The translations under genes and the position numbers were made by a program. From positions 62,001 to 126,000 of the forward strand of contig JADKBO010000024.1 of NCBI GenBank assembly GCA_016715105.1: DNA of 64,000 nucleotides, given 5' to 3'. Below, piece after piece: positions 44,802 to 54,860 of the stretch. Position 1 is the stretch's first letter. Every line of letters starts with the position of its first letter. The DNA is from Saprospiraceae bacterium (GTDB taxonomy: Bacteria > Bacteroidota > Bacteroidia > Chitinophagales > Saprospiraceae). A model generated the notes under the pieces. That model did not search any database. It worked only from the letters and a program-made list of their open reading frames with translations, and was not told the DNA's origin.

Positions 44802-46283
44802 CTATTTGGCGTGTTTTACACTGATAAAAAAGGTAAGAGAATACCCAAAAGCAAGTAAACCGTGGAGTAGTTGGAAGTAATTAAGGTGATAGATTATTCC
44901 AACCGCAAACGCTGTAATAAAGTACAAGGCTAGCACACCTTCAAACATGGTTTGCTTAGATAATTTGGAATTGAAATAAGCATCTTTGCGAAAACTATCT
45001 GTAATTTTTCTTATCCCATATTTTGGAGTTCTTACAAAATCGGTCTTTTTCCCTATAAAGCCCTGTAATACTGCAATGGAATTATGGAACGACAAACCCA
45101 TACTGAGTGCCATGAAAATGGGGAAAATCAAAACAAATTTGACAATCATCCACAGCAGGTTTTGTTTTTTCCAGGCAATACCCACATTGGCAATAAAGTA
45201 TATGAGACTGATAATGACCAACGAGGAGAAAAATATGGTGAAAAAACTCATATCAATGCCAGCTGGTTTGATCAGAAATAAGAGCGGCACACTGATGAGC
45301 CCTAGGACAAACACAAATAGGAATACACTTGAAGCCAACAAATGTACTGTGGCGCCAATTTTTTCGCCCAAACCCAATTGAGATTTCCAAACAGAAGGAA
45401 GTAGTTTTCGAGCGGTTTCTGCGCCGCCTTTCATCCATCGGTATTGTTGAGATTTCAAACCATTCATTTCAGCAGGTAATTCAGAAGGAGAGGTCACATC
45501 TACCATGTAGTGAATTTTCCACCCTTTCAATTGTGCCCGATAGCTGAGGTCCAAATCTTCAGTCAAAGTATCTGCTTCCCATCCACCAGCATCGGCAATC
45601 GTTTTACTCCGCCAAATACCTGCAGTACCATTGAATTGTAGGAAGTAATTGCCATTTTCACGACCTTTTTGTTCAATAGTGAAATGTACATTGAGTTGAA
45701 AAGCTTGTAATTTGGTCAATAAAGAATAGTCTTCATTGAGATGTTCCCATCTGGTTTGCACAACCCCAATCTGAGCGTCTTCAAAAATTGGAATCGTACG
45801 CTTAAGAAAATCCGGATTAGGAATAAAATCGGCGTCAAAAATGGCAACAAATTCGCCTGTGGCAGTTTTCATAGCCTCTTTGAGCGCTCCCGCTTTGAAG
45901 CCTGAGCGATCAGATCTTCTGATTACTTTTATATCGTATCCTTGATTTTGGTAAAACGCAGTTTTGGCTTGGCTCAATTCCAAAGTCTCATCTGTACTGT
46001 CATCCAGGATTTGAATTTCCAATTTTTCCTTGGGATAATCGAGCGCTACAATAGCATCTATCAAACGCTCTACCACATATTTTTCATTAAAAATGGGCAA
46101 TTGAACGGTTACTTTGGGCAGCGCTTTGTCCGAAGCAGGAAGTAACAACGATTTGTTGTTCTTTTTGATGTAATGATATAATAAATGGAATTGCGAGACA
46201 CAAAATAATGCCACGTATATGAGAGAACCCGTATATATCAAAAAACAGAGATATGCTAATATTTTTATAAAGAGCATGAGCAA
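44802..46283 (-). CDS. Processive family 2 glycosyltransferase (cellulose-synthase-like)
   Basis: A 493-residue membrane glycosyltransferase. One N-terminal helix, then a GT-A catalytic domain with 'VTVQLPIFNEKYVVERLIDA', 'DDSTDET', the DAD motif 'VAIFDADFIPNPDF', the TED motif 'DTLTEDLDLSYRAQLKGW', and 'QQYRWMKGGAETARK' (QxxRW), then about four C-terminal helices. This is the pattern of processive inverting enzymes that make glucomannan, cellulose or a glycolipid. It begins two bases after the stop of another glycosyltransferase gene (46286-46984). The product is unknown. Confidence 0.9.
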   Translation of the reverse strand: MLMLFIKILAYLCFLIYTGSLIYVALFCVSQFHLLYHYIKKNNKSLLLPASDKALPKVTVQLPIFNEKYVVERLIDAIVALDYPKEKLEIQILDDSTDETLELSQAKTAFYQNQGYDIKVIRRSDRSGFKAGALKEAMKTATGEFVAIFDADFIPNPDFLKRTIPIFEDAQIGVVQTRWEHLNEDYSLLTKLQAFQLNVHFTIEQKGRENGNYFLQFNGTAGIWRSKTIADAGGWEADTLTEDLDLSYRAQLKGWKIHYMVDVTSPSELPAEMNGLKSQQYRWMKGGAETARKLLPSVWKSQLGLGEKIGATVHLLASSVFLFVFVLGLISVPLLFLIKPAGIDMSFFTIFFSSLVIISLIYFIANVGIAWKKQNLLWMIVKFVLIFPIFMALSMGLSFHNSIAVLQGFIGKKTDFVRTPKYGIRKITDSFRKDAYFNSKLSKQTMFEGVLALYFITAFAVGIIYHLNYFQLLHGLLAFGYSLTFFISVKHAK

Positions 46284-46285
46284 AA

Positions 46286-46984
46286 TTACATCAATTTAAA
46301 AATTGTCCACAAAATCTTATGACCCGCCAAAATAGTGCCTTTGACAGTACCACTAACCTTTGATTTACCTATTCTTTTGCGATAATTCACTGGAAATTCC
46401 CCCGTTTTAAATCCGAGTTTTGCAGCTTTTACTTGCATTTCTACTGTCCACCCAAAGTCTTTGTCTTCCATATTACAAATTAATAGCTTTTCCCATTTTA
46501 TAGCTCTAAACGGACCTAGGTCAGTAAATTCATAACCATAAATCAATCTGATCAAATTAGTCGCCAGCCAATTTCCAAAAATCTGTGGAACGGTCATGCT
46601 ACCTTTTTGCATATCACCAAGTGCTCTTGAACCAATTACCAAATCCACATCATCATGTATAATAGGTGAAATAAGATCTGGCATTTGTTCTGGATAATCA
46701 CTGTAGTCACCATCTATAAATACGACAATGTCTGGTTTTGTTTCACAGCTTTTGATATAGTCGATTCCGGACAAACAAGCTCTGCCATAACCTTTGATGG
46801 TTGTTTTGACAACCACTGCACCAAACTCAGCTGCAACAGCAGCAGTTCTGTCAGTAGAATTGTTATCGCAAACGATGATATGCCTCACCCCATATTTTGG
46901 TAGATCGTGTATCACTTTCCCTACACTTTGCTCTTCATTGTAGGCAGGAATAATGATATCAATCACTGGCATTTTTTTATTCAT
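46286..46984 (-). CDS. Family 2 glycosyltransferase (polyprenyl-phosphate sugar transferase-like)
   Basis: A 232-residue cytoplasmic GT-A enzyme: 'VIDIIIPAYNEEQSVGKVIH', 'IIVCDNNSTDRTAAVAAEFG', the DxD-like 'VFIDGDYSDYPEQM', and 'LVIGSRALG'. It resembles DPM1 or GtrB-type enzymes that load a sugar onto undecaprenyl phosphate but lacks the C-terminal membrane helices of GtrB. First gene of an operon with the processive glycosyltransferase, divergent from the act operon. Confidence 0.85.
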   Translation of the reverse strand: MNKKMPVIDIIIPAYNEEQSVGKVIHDLPKYGVRHIIVCDNNSTDRTAAVAAEFGAVVVKTTIKGYGRACLSGIDYIKSCETKPDIVVFIDGDYSDYPEQMPDLISPIIHDDVDLVIGSRALGDMQKGSMTVPQIFGNWLATNLIRLIYGYEFTDLGPFRAIKWEKLLICNMEDKDFGWTVEMQVKAAKLGFKTGEFPVNYRKRIGKSKVSGTVKGTILAGHKILWTIFKLM

Positions 46985-47172
46985 GGCTGCAAAACTAGCA
47001 ATGTTTCACCTATCTTCGATTTTTGATTGCTGATTAAAAACGTATTTGGTAAATAAGCGACATTACCATAAGAAAGGTCAACTTAATTGTGAAATAAACA
47101 AGGTCTATTTCCCTCTAGGTTTCCTTGCCTTATTTAGACCTTATCTAAATAGTATTTAATCGCTTCAACAAG

Positions 47173-47203
47173 TTGGTTTAAACTGGGCCAAATTTTATTT
47201 TTG
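47173..47203 (+). promoter_or_regulatory. Promoter of the act-cta respiratory operon
   Basis: TTG at 47173-47175, 20-base spacer, TATTTTTG at 47196-47203, a clean Bacteroidota -33/-7 pair. Transcription would start near 47210, leaving a leader of about 60 bases before the actA ATG at 47270. The overlapping TTG at 47201 that would extend the actA frame is thus probably not a start codon. Confidence 0.7.
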
Positions 47204-47269
47204 CCCCAATTATCACAAGGATCTATCAAGCTTATGGTTCAATCATTTGATTTTCAGAATAATAGAAAA

Positions 47270-48685
47270 ATGAATATAATTTCGAGATTTTCCGTTTTCA
47301 AATCATTTCTGGCAGCAGTATTGATTTTGACAACGCTCAGCAATGTTTCGGCAGAAGCTTCAGCAGATTTGGGAAAAACTTTGTTTACCGCCAATTGTGC
47401 TTCTTGTCACGCCAAAAACATGAAAACTGCTCTAACTGGACCAGCTTTGGGTGGTTCTCAGGCTAGATGGGGAAATGACGCAGATCTTTATGCTTGGATT
47501 AGAAATTCTCAAGCAATGATCGCTGCAGGAAATCCAAGAGCTGTTGAACTTTGGAATCAGTACAAGCCAACGGTCATGACCAGCTTTGAAAAGTTGACCG
47601 ATGACGAAATTGGCTCATTACTTTTATACATCAACGGCACTTATGATGGTACTTATGGTGCAGCAGCTAAAACCGCAGCAGCAGCAGATACCACAACTGC
47701 TGAAAAGCCAGCAAGCAATAACTGGTTGTATTGGTTATTAGCTGCGTTTTTAGCAGGGCTTTCTTACTTATTATTCAGAATCATTGGTAACTTAAACCAA
47801 CTCAGCGCAGCAAAAGAAGGAGTGTCATTTGACAAACCAACACTTTGGACTACTTTAAAAGCAAAAGGAATCATCAGCTTTTTATTATTTGCTATTGTGA
47901 TCTTTGGAGGTTACACTACTGTAAATAATGCCATTAACTTAGGACGCCAACAAGGTTACGAGCCAGATCAACCAATTGCTTTTTCACACGAAACACACGC
48001 TGGAGTTAATAAAATTGATTGCCAATATTGTCACGACGGAGCAAGAAGATCTAAGCACAGTGTCATTCCTGCGGCAAATACTTGTATGAATTGTCACGCT
48101 GCTATAAAAGTGGGTTCAAAACATGGAACTGCAGAAATCACCAAAATATTTGCTTCTATAGGATACGATCCACTCAATAATAAGTACATCGAAAACTATG
48201 ACATGCTTCCACAAGATTCTGTCAAAGCAATTTACACCGCATGGATAGCTGATAGTTATGTAACTGAAAAGGGAATCACAGCCATTGATAATGAAGGGGA
48301 AGAATTGGTTGACGATCAATGGAAAAATATTGTAAAGTCTCTTACCAATGATCAAAAGAAAAAAGTGCAAGGTCCTATCGAATGGGTAAGAGTGCACGGT
48401 CTTCCAGATCACGTATATTTCAACCACGCCCAACACGTATCTGTAGGAAAAGTAGCTTGCCAAACTTGTCATGGTGAAGTGCAAAACATGGAAGTTGTAA
48501 AACAACATTCACCATTATCAATGGGATGGTGTATCAATTGCCACAGAGAAACAGACGTGAAATTTACCGATAATCCTTATTACAATAGTTATGAGCAATT
48601 CCACAAGGAGTTGAAGGATGGTACCAGAGAAAAAGTGACCGTATCTGATATTGGCGGTTTGGAGTGTCAAAAATGTCACTACTAA
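47270..48685 (+). CDS. actA: Alternative complex III, multiheme cytochrome subunit ActA with fused cytochrome c domain
   Basis: A 471-residue protein. Signal peptide (cleaved near 'NVSAEA'), an N-terminal monoheme cytochrome c domain with CASCH at 43-47, two membrane helices at about 152-172 and 200-222, then a pentaheme domain with CQYCH (251-255), CMNCH (272-276), CQTCH (397-401), CINCH (421-425) and CQKCH (466-470). So there are six heme sites. ActA forms the heme wire of alternative complex III; the extra domain could hand electrons onwards. The start at 47270 begins the signal peptide. The first gene of the operon. Confidence 0.95.
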   Translation: MNIISRFSVFKSFLAAVLILTTLSNVSAEASADLGKTLFTANCASCHAKNMKTALTGPALGGSQARWGNDADLYAWIRNSQAMIAAGNPRAVELWNQYKPTVMTSFEKLTDDEIGSLLLYINGTYDGTYGAAAKTAAAADTTTAEKPASNNWLYWLLAAFLAGLSYLLFRIIGNLNQLSAAKEGVSFDKPTLWTTLKAKGIISFLLFAIVIFGGYTTVNNAINLGRQQGYEPDQPIAFSHETHAGVNKIDCQYCHDGARRSKHSVIPAANTCMNCHAAIKVGSKHGTAEITKIFASIGYDPLNNKYIENYDMLPQDSVKAIYTAWIADSYVTEKGITAIDNEGEELVDDQWKNIVKSLTNDQKKKVQGPIEWVRVHGLPDHVYFNHAQHVSVGKVACQTCHGEVQNMEVVKQHSPLSMGWCINCHRETDVKFTDNPYYNSYEQFHKELKDGTREKVTVSDIGGLECQKCHY

Positions 48686-48739
48686 TAAATTCAGATCACG
48701 AATAATAAATTATTTTAGAAAAGTTCTACTTGATATATA

Positions 48740-51700
48740 ATGGAAAAAGTACAAACTAATATCTGGATAGGCCAGGAAGACCTAGAAAATGGAGACAAAT
48801 TCATTGAGTTGGCAAATCAGGAATTTTCACTTGTAGAAAGTGTTTCTGATGAGCGCAATCAAAATCTGTTTGCATCCAATAGAAGAGACTTCCTAAAGTA
48901 TTTGGGATTTGGCCTTGGAGCAGCAACCATGGCAGCAGGATGTGATATTCCTGTAAAAAGAGCAATTCCGTATGTGGTAAAACCAGACGCAATTGTTCCT
49001 GGTGTTGCAACCTACTATGCTTCTTCTTATGTAGATGGAGGTGATTATGCGGCTATCTTAGTAAAAACCAGAGATGGTAGACCTATCAAAATAGAAGGTA
49101 ATGACTTGGCACCTGCTGGTTGGGGTAGCACTTCAGCTAGAGTTCAAGCATCTGTATTGGGTCTTTATGATACCAACAGACTAGCTACGCCTATCAAAAA
49201 ATCTGGCACTGATCACATGGCTGTAAGTTGGGCAGATCTAGATGCAGACATGATCAAAAGTTTGGCCACTGCAACCAATGTAAGGATATTGAAGTCTACA
49301 ACCATCAGCCCTACAGGAAATAAGGCATTGGGTGAGTTTGTAGCAAAATATCCAAGTACAAAAGTAGTAAGCATCGATGATCAATCATACGCAGGTTTAT
49401 TGGATGCTAACCAAGCGAGTTTTGGAGTGAGGGTTATCCCAGGTTATAATTTTGACAAAGCTGAAGTAATTGTAAGTTTTGGTGCTGATTTCTTGGGTAC
49501 ATGGGTTGCACCATCAAAATTTGCTGGGGACTATGTAAAAATGAGACAAATTAAGGATGTAAATGCACCTAAAATGTCTCGCCACATTCAAGTTGAAAGT
49601 GGTATGACCCTTACAGGTTCGAATGCTGATAACAGAATATTGGTAAGACCTTCTGAGCAAGGAGCTGCCATTTCACACTTATATAATGAAATCGTTGGCG
49701 GTGGCGCACCATCAGCTGGTTTGAATGAAAAGGCTAAAAAGTCATTGACAGTTGTAGCTGGAGAGTTAAAAGCTGCTGCTGGAAAATCATTGGTTGTTGC
49801 TGGTTCTAATAACATGGCAGAACAGTTATTGATCAATGCAATCAACAATGCGCTGTCTAACTACGGTGCTACTATTGACTTTTCACAAGCCATACTTACT
49901 AAACAAGGAGATGATGCTGGTTTCGCAGCTTTATTAGCTGAAATGAAAGCAGGCAGTGTTGATTTATTGATTGTTGACGGAGCAAATCCAGTCTACAGCC
50001 AAGCTAAAGGCAAAGAATTTGCTACCGCACTTGCTAAAGTAAAAACCAAAATTGCCATCGGTTTGAGCAAAGATGAAACTTCAAGTCTTTGTGATTACAT
50101 CGCTACCAAACCACATTTCTTGGAATCTTGGGGTGATGCACAACCTACTGCAACAACCATCAGTTTGATCCAGCCAACCATTGCACCTCTTTTTGATTCC
50201 AGACAGGCAGAACTTTCCTACCTAACTTGGGCACAAAGCGCTAACTTGGTAGCAACTGATCAACCATATTTTGAATATTTAAAGGCAAATTGGCAAGCAA
50301 CAGCTTTCGCAGCTCAGTCAGAATTTGCAACTTTTGATAGTTTCTGGGATAATGCGTTGCAATTAGGTGTATTGCCAACTCCCAGCAGTGTTTCAGCTGG
50401 AGCTTTTTCTGGCGATGTAAGTGCATCATTTGGAAATGTAACCAAACCAGGCAAATCTGAAATCGAAATTTCTTTTTACGAATCGATTTCTCTAGGTAAT
50501 GGCCAGTATGCAACCAATCCATGGTTACAGGAAATGCCAAATCCAATTGACAGAACTGTTTGGGGTAATTACCTTGCAGTTCCGGTAAATTTTGATGGTT
50601 ACCATACCATGGAAGGTTTGAATAAACTGGTTGACGGTGATTTGGTAAAATTGACTGTTGGCGGGGAAGAATTTACCGTTCCAGTTATTCAACAATTTGG
50701 ACAAATGCCGGGAACAGTTGCGATTGCAATGGGCTACGGTAGAACTGAGGCAGGTGCATGTGGTACTGGTGTCGGTGTAGATGTAAATCCTCACAGAACA
50801 ATGGCTGGGGCTTATGCTCAACCGTTCAATACCCAAGTAACTGTTTCGAATAAAATAGGAAAAGAAGATCATTTTTCTTGTGTACAATATCACCACACGA
50901 TGGGTGTAAAAGGAGAAGACAAAGCTTCTGGACAAACCATCAATGCTGACGAAGCTGCTACAGTTTTCTTTGATTATTTCACCGGAATCAAGGGCTTCCA
51001 AGGTTCATTGACAGAGAGATCGATCATCTATACTGCAAATACAGATGAAGTAAAAGAAAAAGCGGAAATTCTCCATAAAAAGAGAGAACATGCTCAATTC
51101 TTAAATAGCAAACAAATATATGGGGGCCATGATTACAACTATGCATCTGGTCACCACTGGGGAATGCACATTGACCTCAATGCGTGTATTGGCTGTGGTG
51201 CTTGTACAGTAGCTTGTATGTCTGAAAACAACGTACCTGTTGTTGGTAAGAGAGAAGTTGCAAGACACCACGAAATGACATGGTTGAGAATAGATAGATA
51301 TTACTACGGTGATGTTGAAAATCCAAGCACTGTTTATCAACCAATGATGTGTCAACACTGTGATAACGCACCTTGTGAGAACGTTTGCCCAGTAAACGCA
51401 ACTAACCACTCTTCTGAAGGTCTGAACCAAATGACCTACAACAGATGTATTGGAACTAGATATTGCGCAAACAACTGTCCATACAAAGTAAGAAGATTCA
51501 ACTGGTTGGATTATACGACTGCAGATACTTTCCCTGCAAATCAAATCAAGAAATTTGGCGAAGAAATCCCATTTGGTGCAGAAAACCTTACCAGAATGGT
51601 TTTAAATCCAGACGTGACAGTAAGATCTAAAGGAGTTATTGAAAAATGTAGCTTCTGCGTACAAAGATTACAAGAAGGTAAATTGACAGCCAAGAGAGAA

Positions 51701-51913
51701 GGAAGAGGATTGAGAGACGCAGATGTGAAAACAGCTTGTCAGACATCATGCCCAACAGGAGCCATTACTTTTGGAGATATGAATAGCAAGGATATGTTGG
51801 CTGAAAAGTTGGAAAATCCATTGAACTACATAGTTTTGGAAGAAATCAACGTGAGACCTTCTGTCAACTATACCATGAGAATTACAAACAAGAACGAAGC
51901 CATTGATGCTTAA
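48740..51913 (+). CDS. actB: Alternative complex III, iron-sulfur subunit ActB
   Basis: A 1057-residue fusion of a molybdopterin-oxidoreductase-like domain and a ferredoxin domain. A Tat motif RRDFLK at 48-53 is followed by a lipobox-like MAAGC (Cys68), so it is exported folded and may be lipid-anchored, after an unusually long 47-residue leader. The first two thirds keep the molybdoprotein fold without cofactor ligands. The C-terminal part binds Fe-S clusters: CIGCGACTVAC from Cys816, 'CQHCDNAPCENVC', 'CIGTRYCANNC', 'CSFCVQRL' and 'CQTSC'. It takes electrons from menaquinol oxidation towards the hemes of ActA. No frameshift. Confidence 0.95.
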   Translation: MEKVQTNIWIGQEDLENGDKFIELANQEFSLVESVSDERNQNLFASNRRDFLKYLGFGLGAATMAAGCDIPVKRAIPYVVKPDAIVPGVATYYASSYVDGGDYAAILVKTRDGRPIKIEGNDLAPAGWGSTSARVQASVLGLYDTNRLATPIKKSGTDHMAVSWADLDADMIKSLATATNVRILKSTTISPTGNKALGEFVAKYPSTKVVSIDDQSYAGLLDANQASFGVRVIPGYNFDKAEVIVSFGADFLGTWVAPSKFAGDYVKMRQIKDVNAPKMSRHIQVESGMTLTGSNADNRILVRPSEQGAAISHLYNEIVGGGAPSAGLNEKAKKSLTVVAGELKAAAGKSLVVAGSNNMAEQLLINAINNALSNYGATIDFSQAILTKQGDDAGFAALLAEMKAGSVDLLIVDGANPVYSQAKGKEFATALAKVKTKIAIGLSKDETSSLCDYIATKPHFLESWGDAQPTATTISLIQPTIAPLFDSRQAELSYLTWAQSANLVATDQPYFEYLKANWQATAFAAQSEFATFDSFWDNALQLGVLPTPSSVSAGAFSGDVSASFGNVTKPGKSEIEISFYESISLGNGQYATNPWLQEMPNPIDRTVWGNYLAVPVNFDGYHTMEGLNKLVDGDLVKLTVGGEEFTVPVIQQFGQMPGTVAIAMGYGRTEAGACGTGVGVDVNPHRTMAGAYAQPFNTQVTVSNKIGKEDHFSCVQYHHTMGVKGEDKASGQTINADEAATVFFDYFTGIKGFQGSLTERSIIYTANTDEVKEKAEILHKKREHAQFLNSKQIYGGHDYNYASGHHWGMHIDLNACIGCGACTVACMSENNVPVVGKREVARHHEMTWLRIDRYYYGDVENPSTVYQPMMCQHCDNAPCENVCPVNATNHSSEGLNQMTYNRCIGTRYCANNCPYKVRRFNWLDYTTADTFPANQIKKFGEEIPFGAENLTRMVLNPDVTVRSKGVIEKCSFCVQRLQEGKLTAKREGRGLRDADVKTACQTSCPTGAITFGDMNSKDMLAEKLENPLNYIVLEEINVRPSVNYTMRITNKNEAIDA

Positions 51914-51963
51914 TATTGATTGCGGAAATAAAATTTGATCATTAAGAAACAACAATATAAATA

Positions 51964-53385
51964 ATGAGTGCACCAGTAAGTCCAATAAGGGAACCTCTAG
52001 TAACGGGGCATAAGACTTATCATCAAATTACAGAAGACTTGATTTCTCCCACGGAGAAAACACCTTCTTTAGCTTGGGTTATAGGCTTCATCATTTCTGC
52101 GATATTCTTAGGAGTATTTGTATTTACAGTATTGTGGACAATTTACCAAGGAATTGGTACTTGGAACCTCAACAGAACTGTAGGATGGGGTTGGGATATC
52201 ACCAATTTCGTTTGGTGGGTAGGTATTGGTCACGCGGGTACATTGATCTCGGCGATCCTATTGATCTTCAGACAAAAATGGAGAACAGGGGTAAACAGAG
52301 CAGCAGAAGCGATGACGATTTTTGCCGTTATTTGTGCTGGTCAATTTCCTTTGATCCACATGGGTAGAATTTGGATGGGATTTTTCATCTTCCCATATCC
52401 AAATACCAGAGGACCACTTTGGCCAAACTTCAACTCTCCATTGCTTTGGGACGTATTTGCGATCAGTACATATTTCACAGTTTCGTTATTGTTCTGGTAC
52501 ACAGGTCTAGTTCCCGATTTTGCAACAGTAAGAGATAGAGCAAAAGGTATCAGAAAGAAAATTTATAATTTCCTATCTTTTGGTTGGACTGGATCGGCAA
52601 AGCACTGGCAAAGATGGGAGTCTTTATCTTTGATATTGGCTGGTCTTTCTACACCATTGGTACTTTCTGTTCACACTATCGTAAGTTTTGACTTTGCTAC
52701 TTCAGTAATACCTGGTTGGCATACAACCATCTTTCCTCCATACTTCGTTGCGGGTGCGATCTTTTCTGGATTTGCAATGGTGCAAACGTTGATGTTGGTG
52801 ACAAGAAAAGTTTTACACTTAGAGGACTATATCACAATCGAACACATAGAATCGATGAATAAGGTTATCCTTCTTACGGGAACTATTGTGGGTGTAGCCT
52901 ATATCACGGAATTATTCATTGCATGGTATTCAGGATATATTTATGAGCAGTTTGCCTTTTTCAACAGGGTTTTTGGTCCATATTGGTGGTCATATTTTGG
53001 TATGATGTTCTGCAACGTGGTTTCACCACAGTTATATTGGAAGAAATCATGGAGAAGAAATATGATATTGACTTTCTTCCTCTCTATTGTAATCAATATA
53101 GGTATGTGGTTTGAAAGATTTGTAATCATTGCTACCACTTTAGCAAGAGATTATTTACCATCATCATGGAGTTACTACTCTCCAACTTGGGTTGAGATTG
53201 GAATTTTCATGGGCTCATTGGGATTGTTCTTTTTCTGTTACCTTATTTTCACAAGAGTTGCACCGGTTGTAGCTGTTGCTGAGATCAAGGCTATATTGAA
53301 AACAAGTGGTGATCAATACGCGGGTAAAAATGCAGTACATGCACACAGCCACGACGATGAGCACTCAGAAGTTGATGCACATTAA
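51964..53385 (+). CDS. actC: Alternative complex III, NrfD-like quinol-binding subunit ActC
   Basis: A 473-residue polytopic membrane protein of the NrfD/PsrC type, with about ten helices: 'SLAWVIGFIISAIFLGVFVF', 'GIGHAGTLISAILLIFRQKW' (the conserved His of the quinol site) and 'LAGLSTPLVLSVHTIVSFDF'. It oxidises menaquinol and may pump protons. The C-terminus is His/Asp-rich (HAHSHDDEHSEVDAH). In operon order between actB and actD. Confidence 0.95.
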   Translation: MSAPVSPIREPLVTGHKTYHQITEDLISPTEKTPSLAWVIGFIISAIFLGVFVFTVLWTIYQGIGTWNLNRTVGWGWDITNFVWWVGIGHAGTLISAILLIFRQKWRTGVNRAAEAMTIFAVICAGQFPLIHMGRIWMGFFIFPYPNTRGPLWPNFNSPLLWDVFAISTYFTVSLLFWYTGLVPDFATVRDRAKGIRKKIYNFLSFGWTGSAKHWQRWESLSLILAGLSTPLVLSVHTIVSFDFATSVIPGWHTTIFPPYFVAGAIFSGFAMVQTLMLVTRKVLHLEDYITIEHIESMNKVILLTGTIVGVAYITELFIAWYSGYIYEQFAFFNRVFGPYWWSYFGMMFCNVVSPQLYWKKSWRRNMILTFFLSIVINIGMWFERFVIIATTLARDYLPSSWSYYSPTWVEIGIFMGSLGLFFFCYLIFTRVAPVVAVAEIKAILKTSGDQYAGKNAVHAHSHDDEHSEVDAH

Positions 53386-53424
53386 TTTTTAAAAAATCAA
53401 TCAATAACAATAATAGTTATAGAT

Positions 53425-53946
53425 ATGTCAGATCATAAAGAAGTTATATACGGTCTCTACAATGATGAAACCGATTTGCTCAAGGCAGTGAAAACAGCCA
53501 AAAAAGATCACATGGAAATCATGGATGTGTATTCACCATTCCCTATTCACGGACTAGATCCATTGTTGGGATTGGAAGAATCTAGACTACACATTGCTGG
53601 TTTTGTTTACGGTATGATCGGTACATTGACAGCCTTTTTGGGAATGAGCTGGATTTTTACCAAAAACTGGCCCATCATATTTGGTGGAAAGCCTTATTGG
53701 TCAGTCCCTGCTTTCATTCCTATTACATTTGAGTTGACAGTATTATTTGCTGCAATTGGAATGGTAGTGACTTTTTACATTGTTTGCGGATTAGGTCCGG
53801 GAGTCACCAATGTTTATTTAGATGATCGCATCACGGATGATAAATTTTGCATCGCTTTTGATAAATCAGAAGTCAGTGAAGCAGAAGCTAAATCTTTTTT
53901 CGAGCACACGGGTGCTTCAGAAGTAAATATTAAGACGATAAACTAA
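53425..53946 (+). CDS. actD: Alternative complex III subunit ActD (DUF3341)
   Basis: A 173-residue protein with two central transmembrane helices (about 65-85 and 105-125) and a soluble N-terminal domain beginning 'EVIYGLYNDETDLLKAVKTA', with the DUF3341 hallmark 'MDVYSPFPIHGLDPLLG'. A structural subunit of the complex. Confidence 0.93.
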   Translation: MSDHKEVIYGLYNDETDLLKAVKTAKKDHMEIMDVYSPFPIHGLDPLLGLEESRLHIAGFVYGMIGTLTAFLGMSWIFTKNWPIIFGGKPYWSVPAFIPITFELTVLFAAIGMVVTFYIVCGLGPGVTNVYLDDRITDDKFCIAFDKSEVSEAEAKSFFEHTGASEVNIKTIN

Positions 53947-53960
53947 GAATACAACAGTCG

Positions 53961-54827
53961 ATGAAAAACATCATAAAAATATCTTTCATATTCGTGGTTT
54001 CACTTGCCTTCTTGCAAAGTTGTCAACAACCGGGTAAGAACTCGACTGGAAGTGAGTACGTACCAGATATGGCACACTCGGTTGCCATTGAGTCAAATGT
54101 CTATGACTATTATTATAACAATAGATGGGGTAGTAAAGATGACTATCACACTTTGGTTGGTCCAAGGTTACCCGTTAATGGTACTGTGCCTAGATCAGAA
54201 GGAGCTTTGCTTGAGAAAACCAATACTGGTATGAATTCTCACACAGGAAGAGCAATTCCTGCTAATGGAAGTGTGCCATACCATTATGCAAATTCTGAAG
54301 AAGGAAGAGCTGCTGCGATGGTCGAAATACTCAATAATCCATATCCGATAACTACTGCCGGATTAGAACAAGGTAAGGAATTGTACAACATTTTTTGCGC
54401 CACTTGTCACGGTGAAAAAGCTGACGGAGCTGGTTATTTAGTGAGGGAAGATGGTGGAAAATATCCAGTACAACCTGCAAACTTCATGTCTGAAGAACAC
54501 ATTGCAGCAACCAATGGAAGATACTATCATGCAATTTATTTTGGAAGAAATTTGATGGGATCGTATAAAGACAAACTTTCATATTCTGAAAGATGGCATG
54601 TTATCCAATACATCAGAAGTTTGCAGGCAGCTGGCCAAAAACTAGCTTACAGCGAAACTGAAAATACCTTCAATACTACAGATCAACCATTTGCGATGGT
54701 GAAAGCTAAGATGGCTGCACCAGATGCCATGGAAGCGCATTCGGCTGTTACTGGAGCTGAAGGGGAACACAAAATGGAAGATAAAGCAATGGAAGCAGGT
54801 CATGCTCCTGCAGAACATCATAAATAA
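53961..54827 (+). CDS. actE: Alternative complex III, monoheme cytochrome c lipoprotein ActE
   Basis: A 288-residue lipoprotein (lipobox FLQSC, Cys21). The heme c site is CATCH at 146-150 with the distal Met likely in 'GRNLMGSY' (Met199). The N-terminal part wraps other subunits in known structures ('SNVYDYYYNNRWGSKDDYHT'). The C-terminus is long, His/Glu/Ala-rich and probably disordered. Electron exit to cytochrome oxidase. Confidence 0.93.
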   Translation: MKNIIKISFIFVVSLAFLQSCQQPGKNSTGSEYVPDMAHSVAIESNVYDYYYNNRWGSKDDYHTLVGPRLPVNGTVPRSEGALLEKTNTGMNSHTGRAIPANGSVPYHYANSEEGRAAAMVEILNNPYPITTAGLEQGKELYNIFCATCHGEKADGAGYLVREDGGKYPVQPANFMSEEHIAATNGRYYHAIYFGRNLMGSYKDKLSYSERWHVIQYIRSLQAAGQKLAYSETENTFNTTDQPFAMVKAKMAAPDAMEAHSAVTGAEGEHKMEDKAMEAGHAPAEHHK

Positions 54828-54860
54828 GGGATTTAATATCAAAGTATACAAAGCGTAATA

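Noticed and set aside
47201..47269. TTG start extending actA by 23 codons
   Set aside because: It overlaps the -7 promoter box and precedes the proper signal peptide.
50525..51001. Minus-strand ORF of 158 codons inside actB
   Set aside because: Antisense shadow of a conserved respiratory gene.
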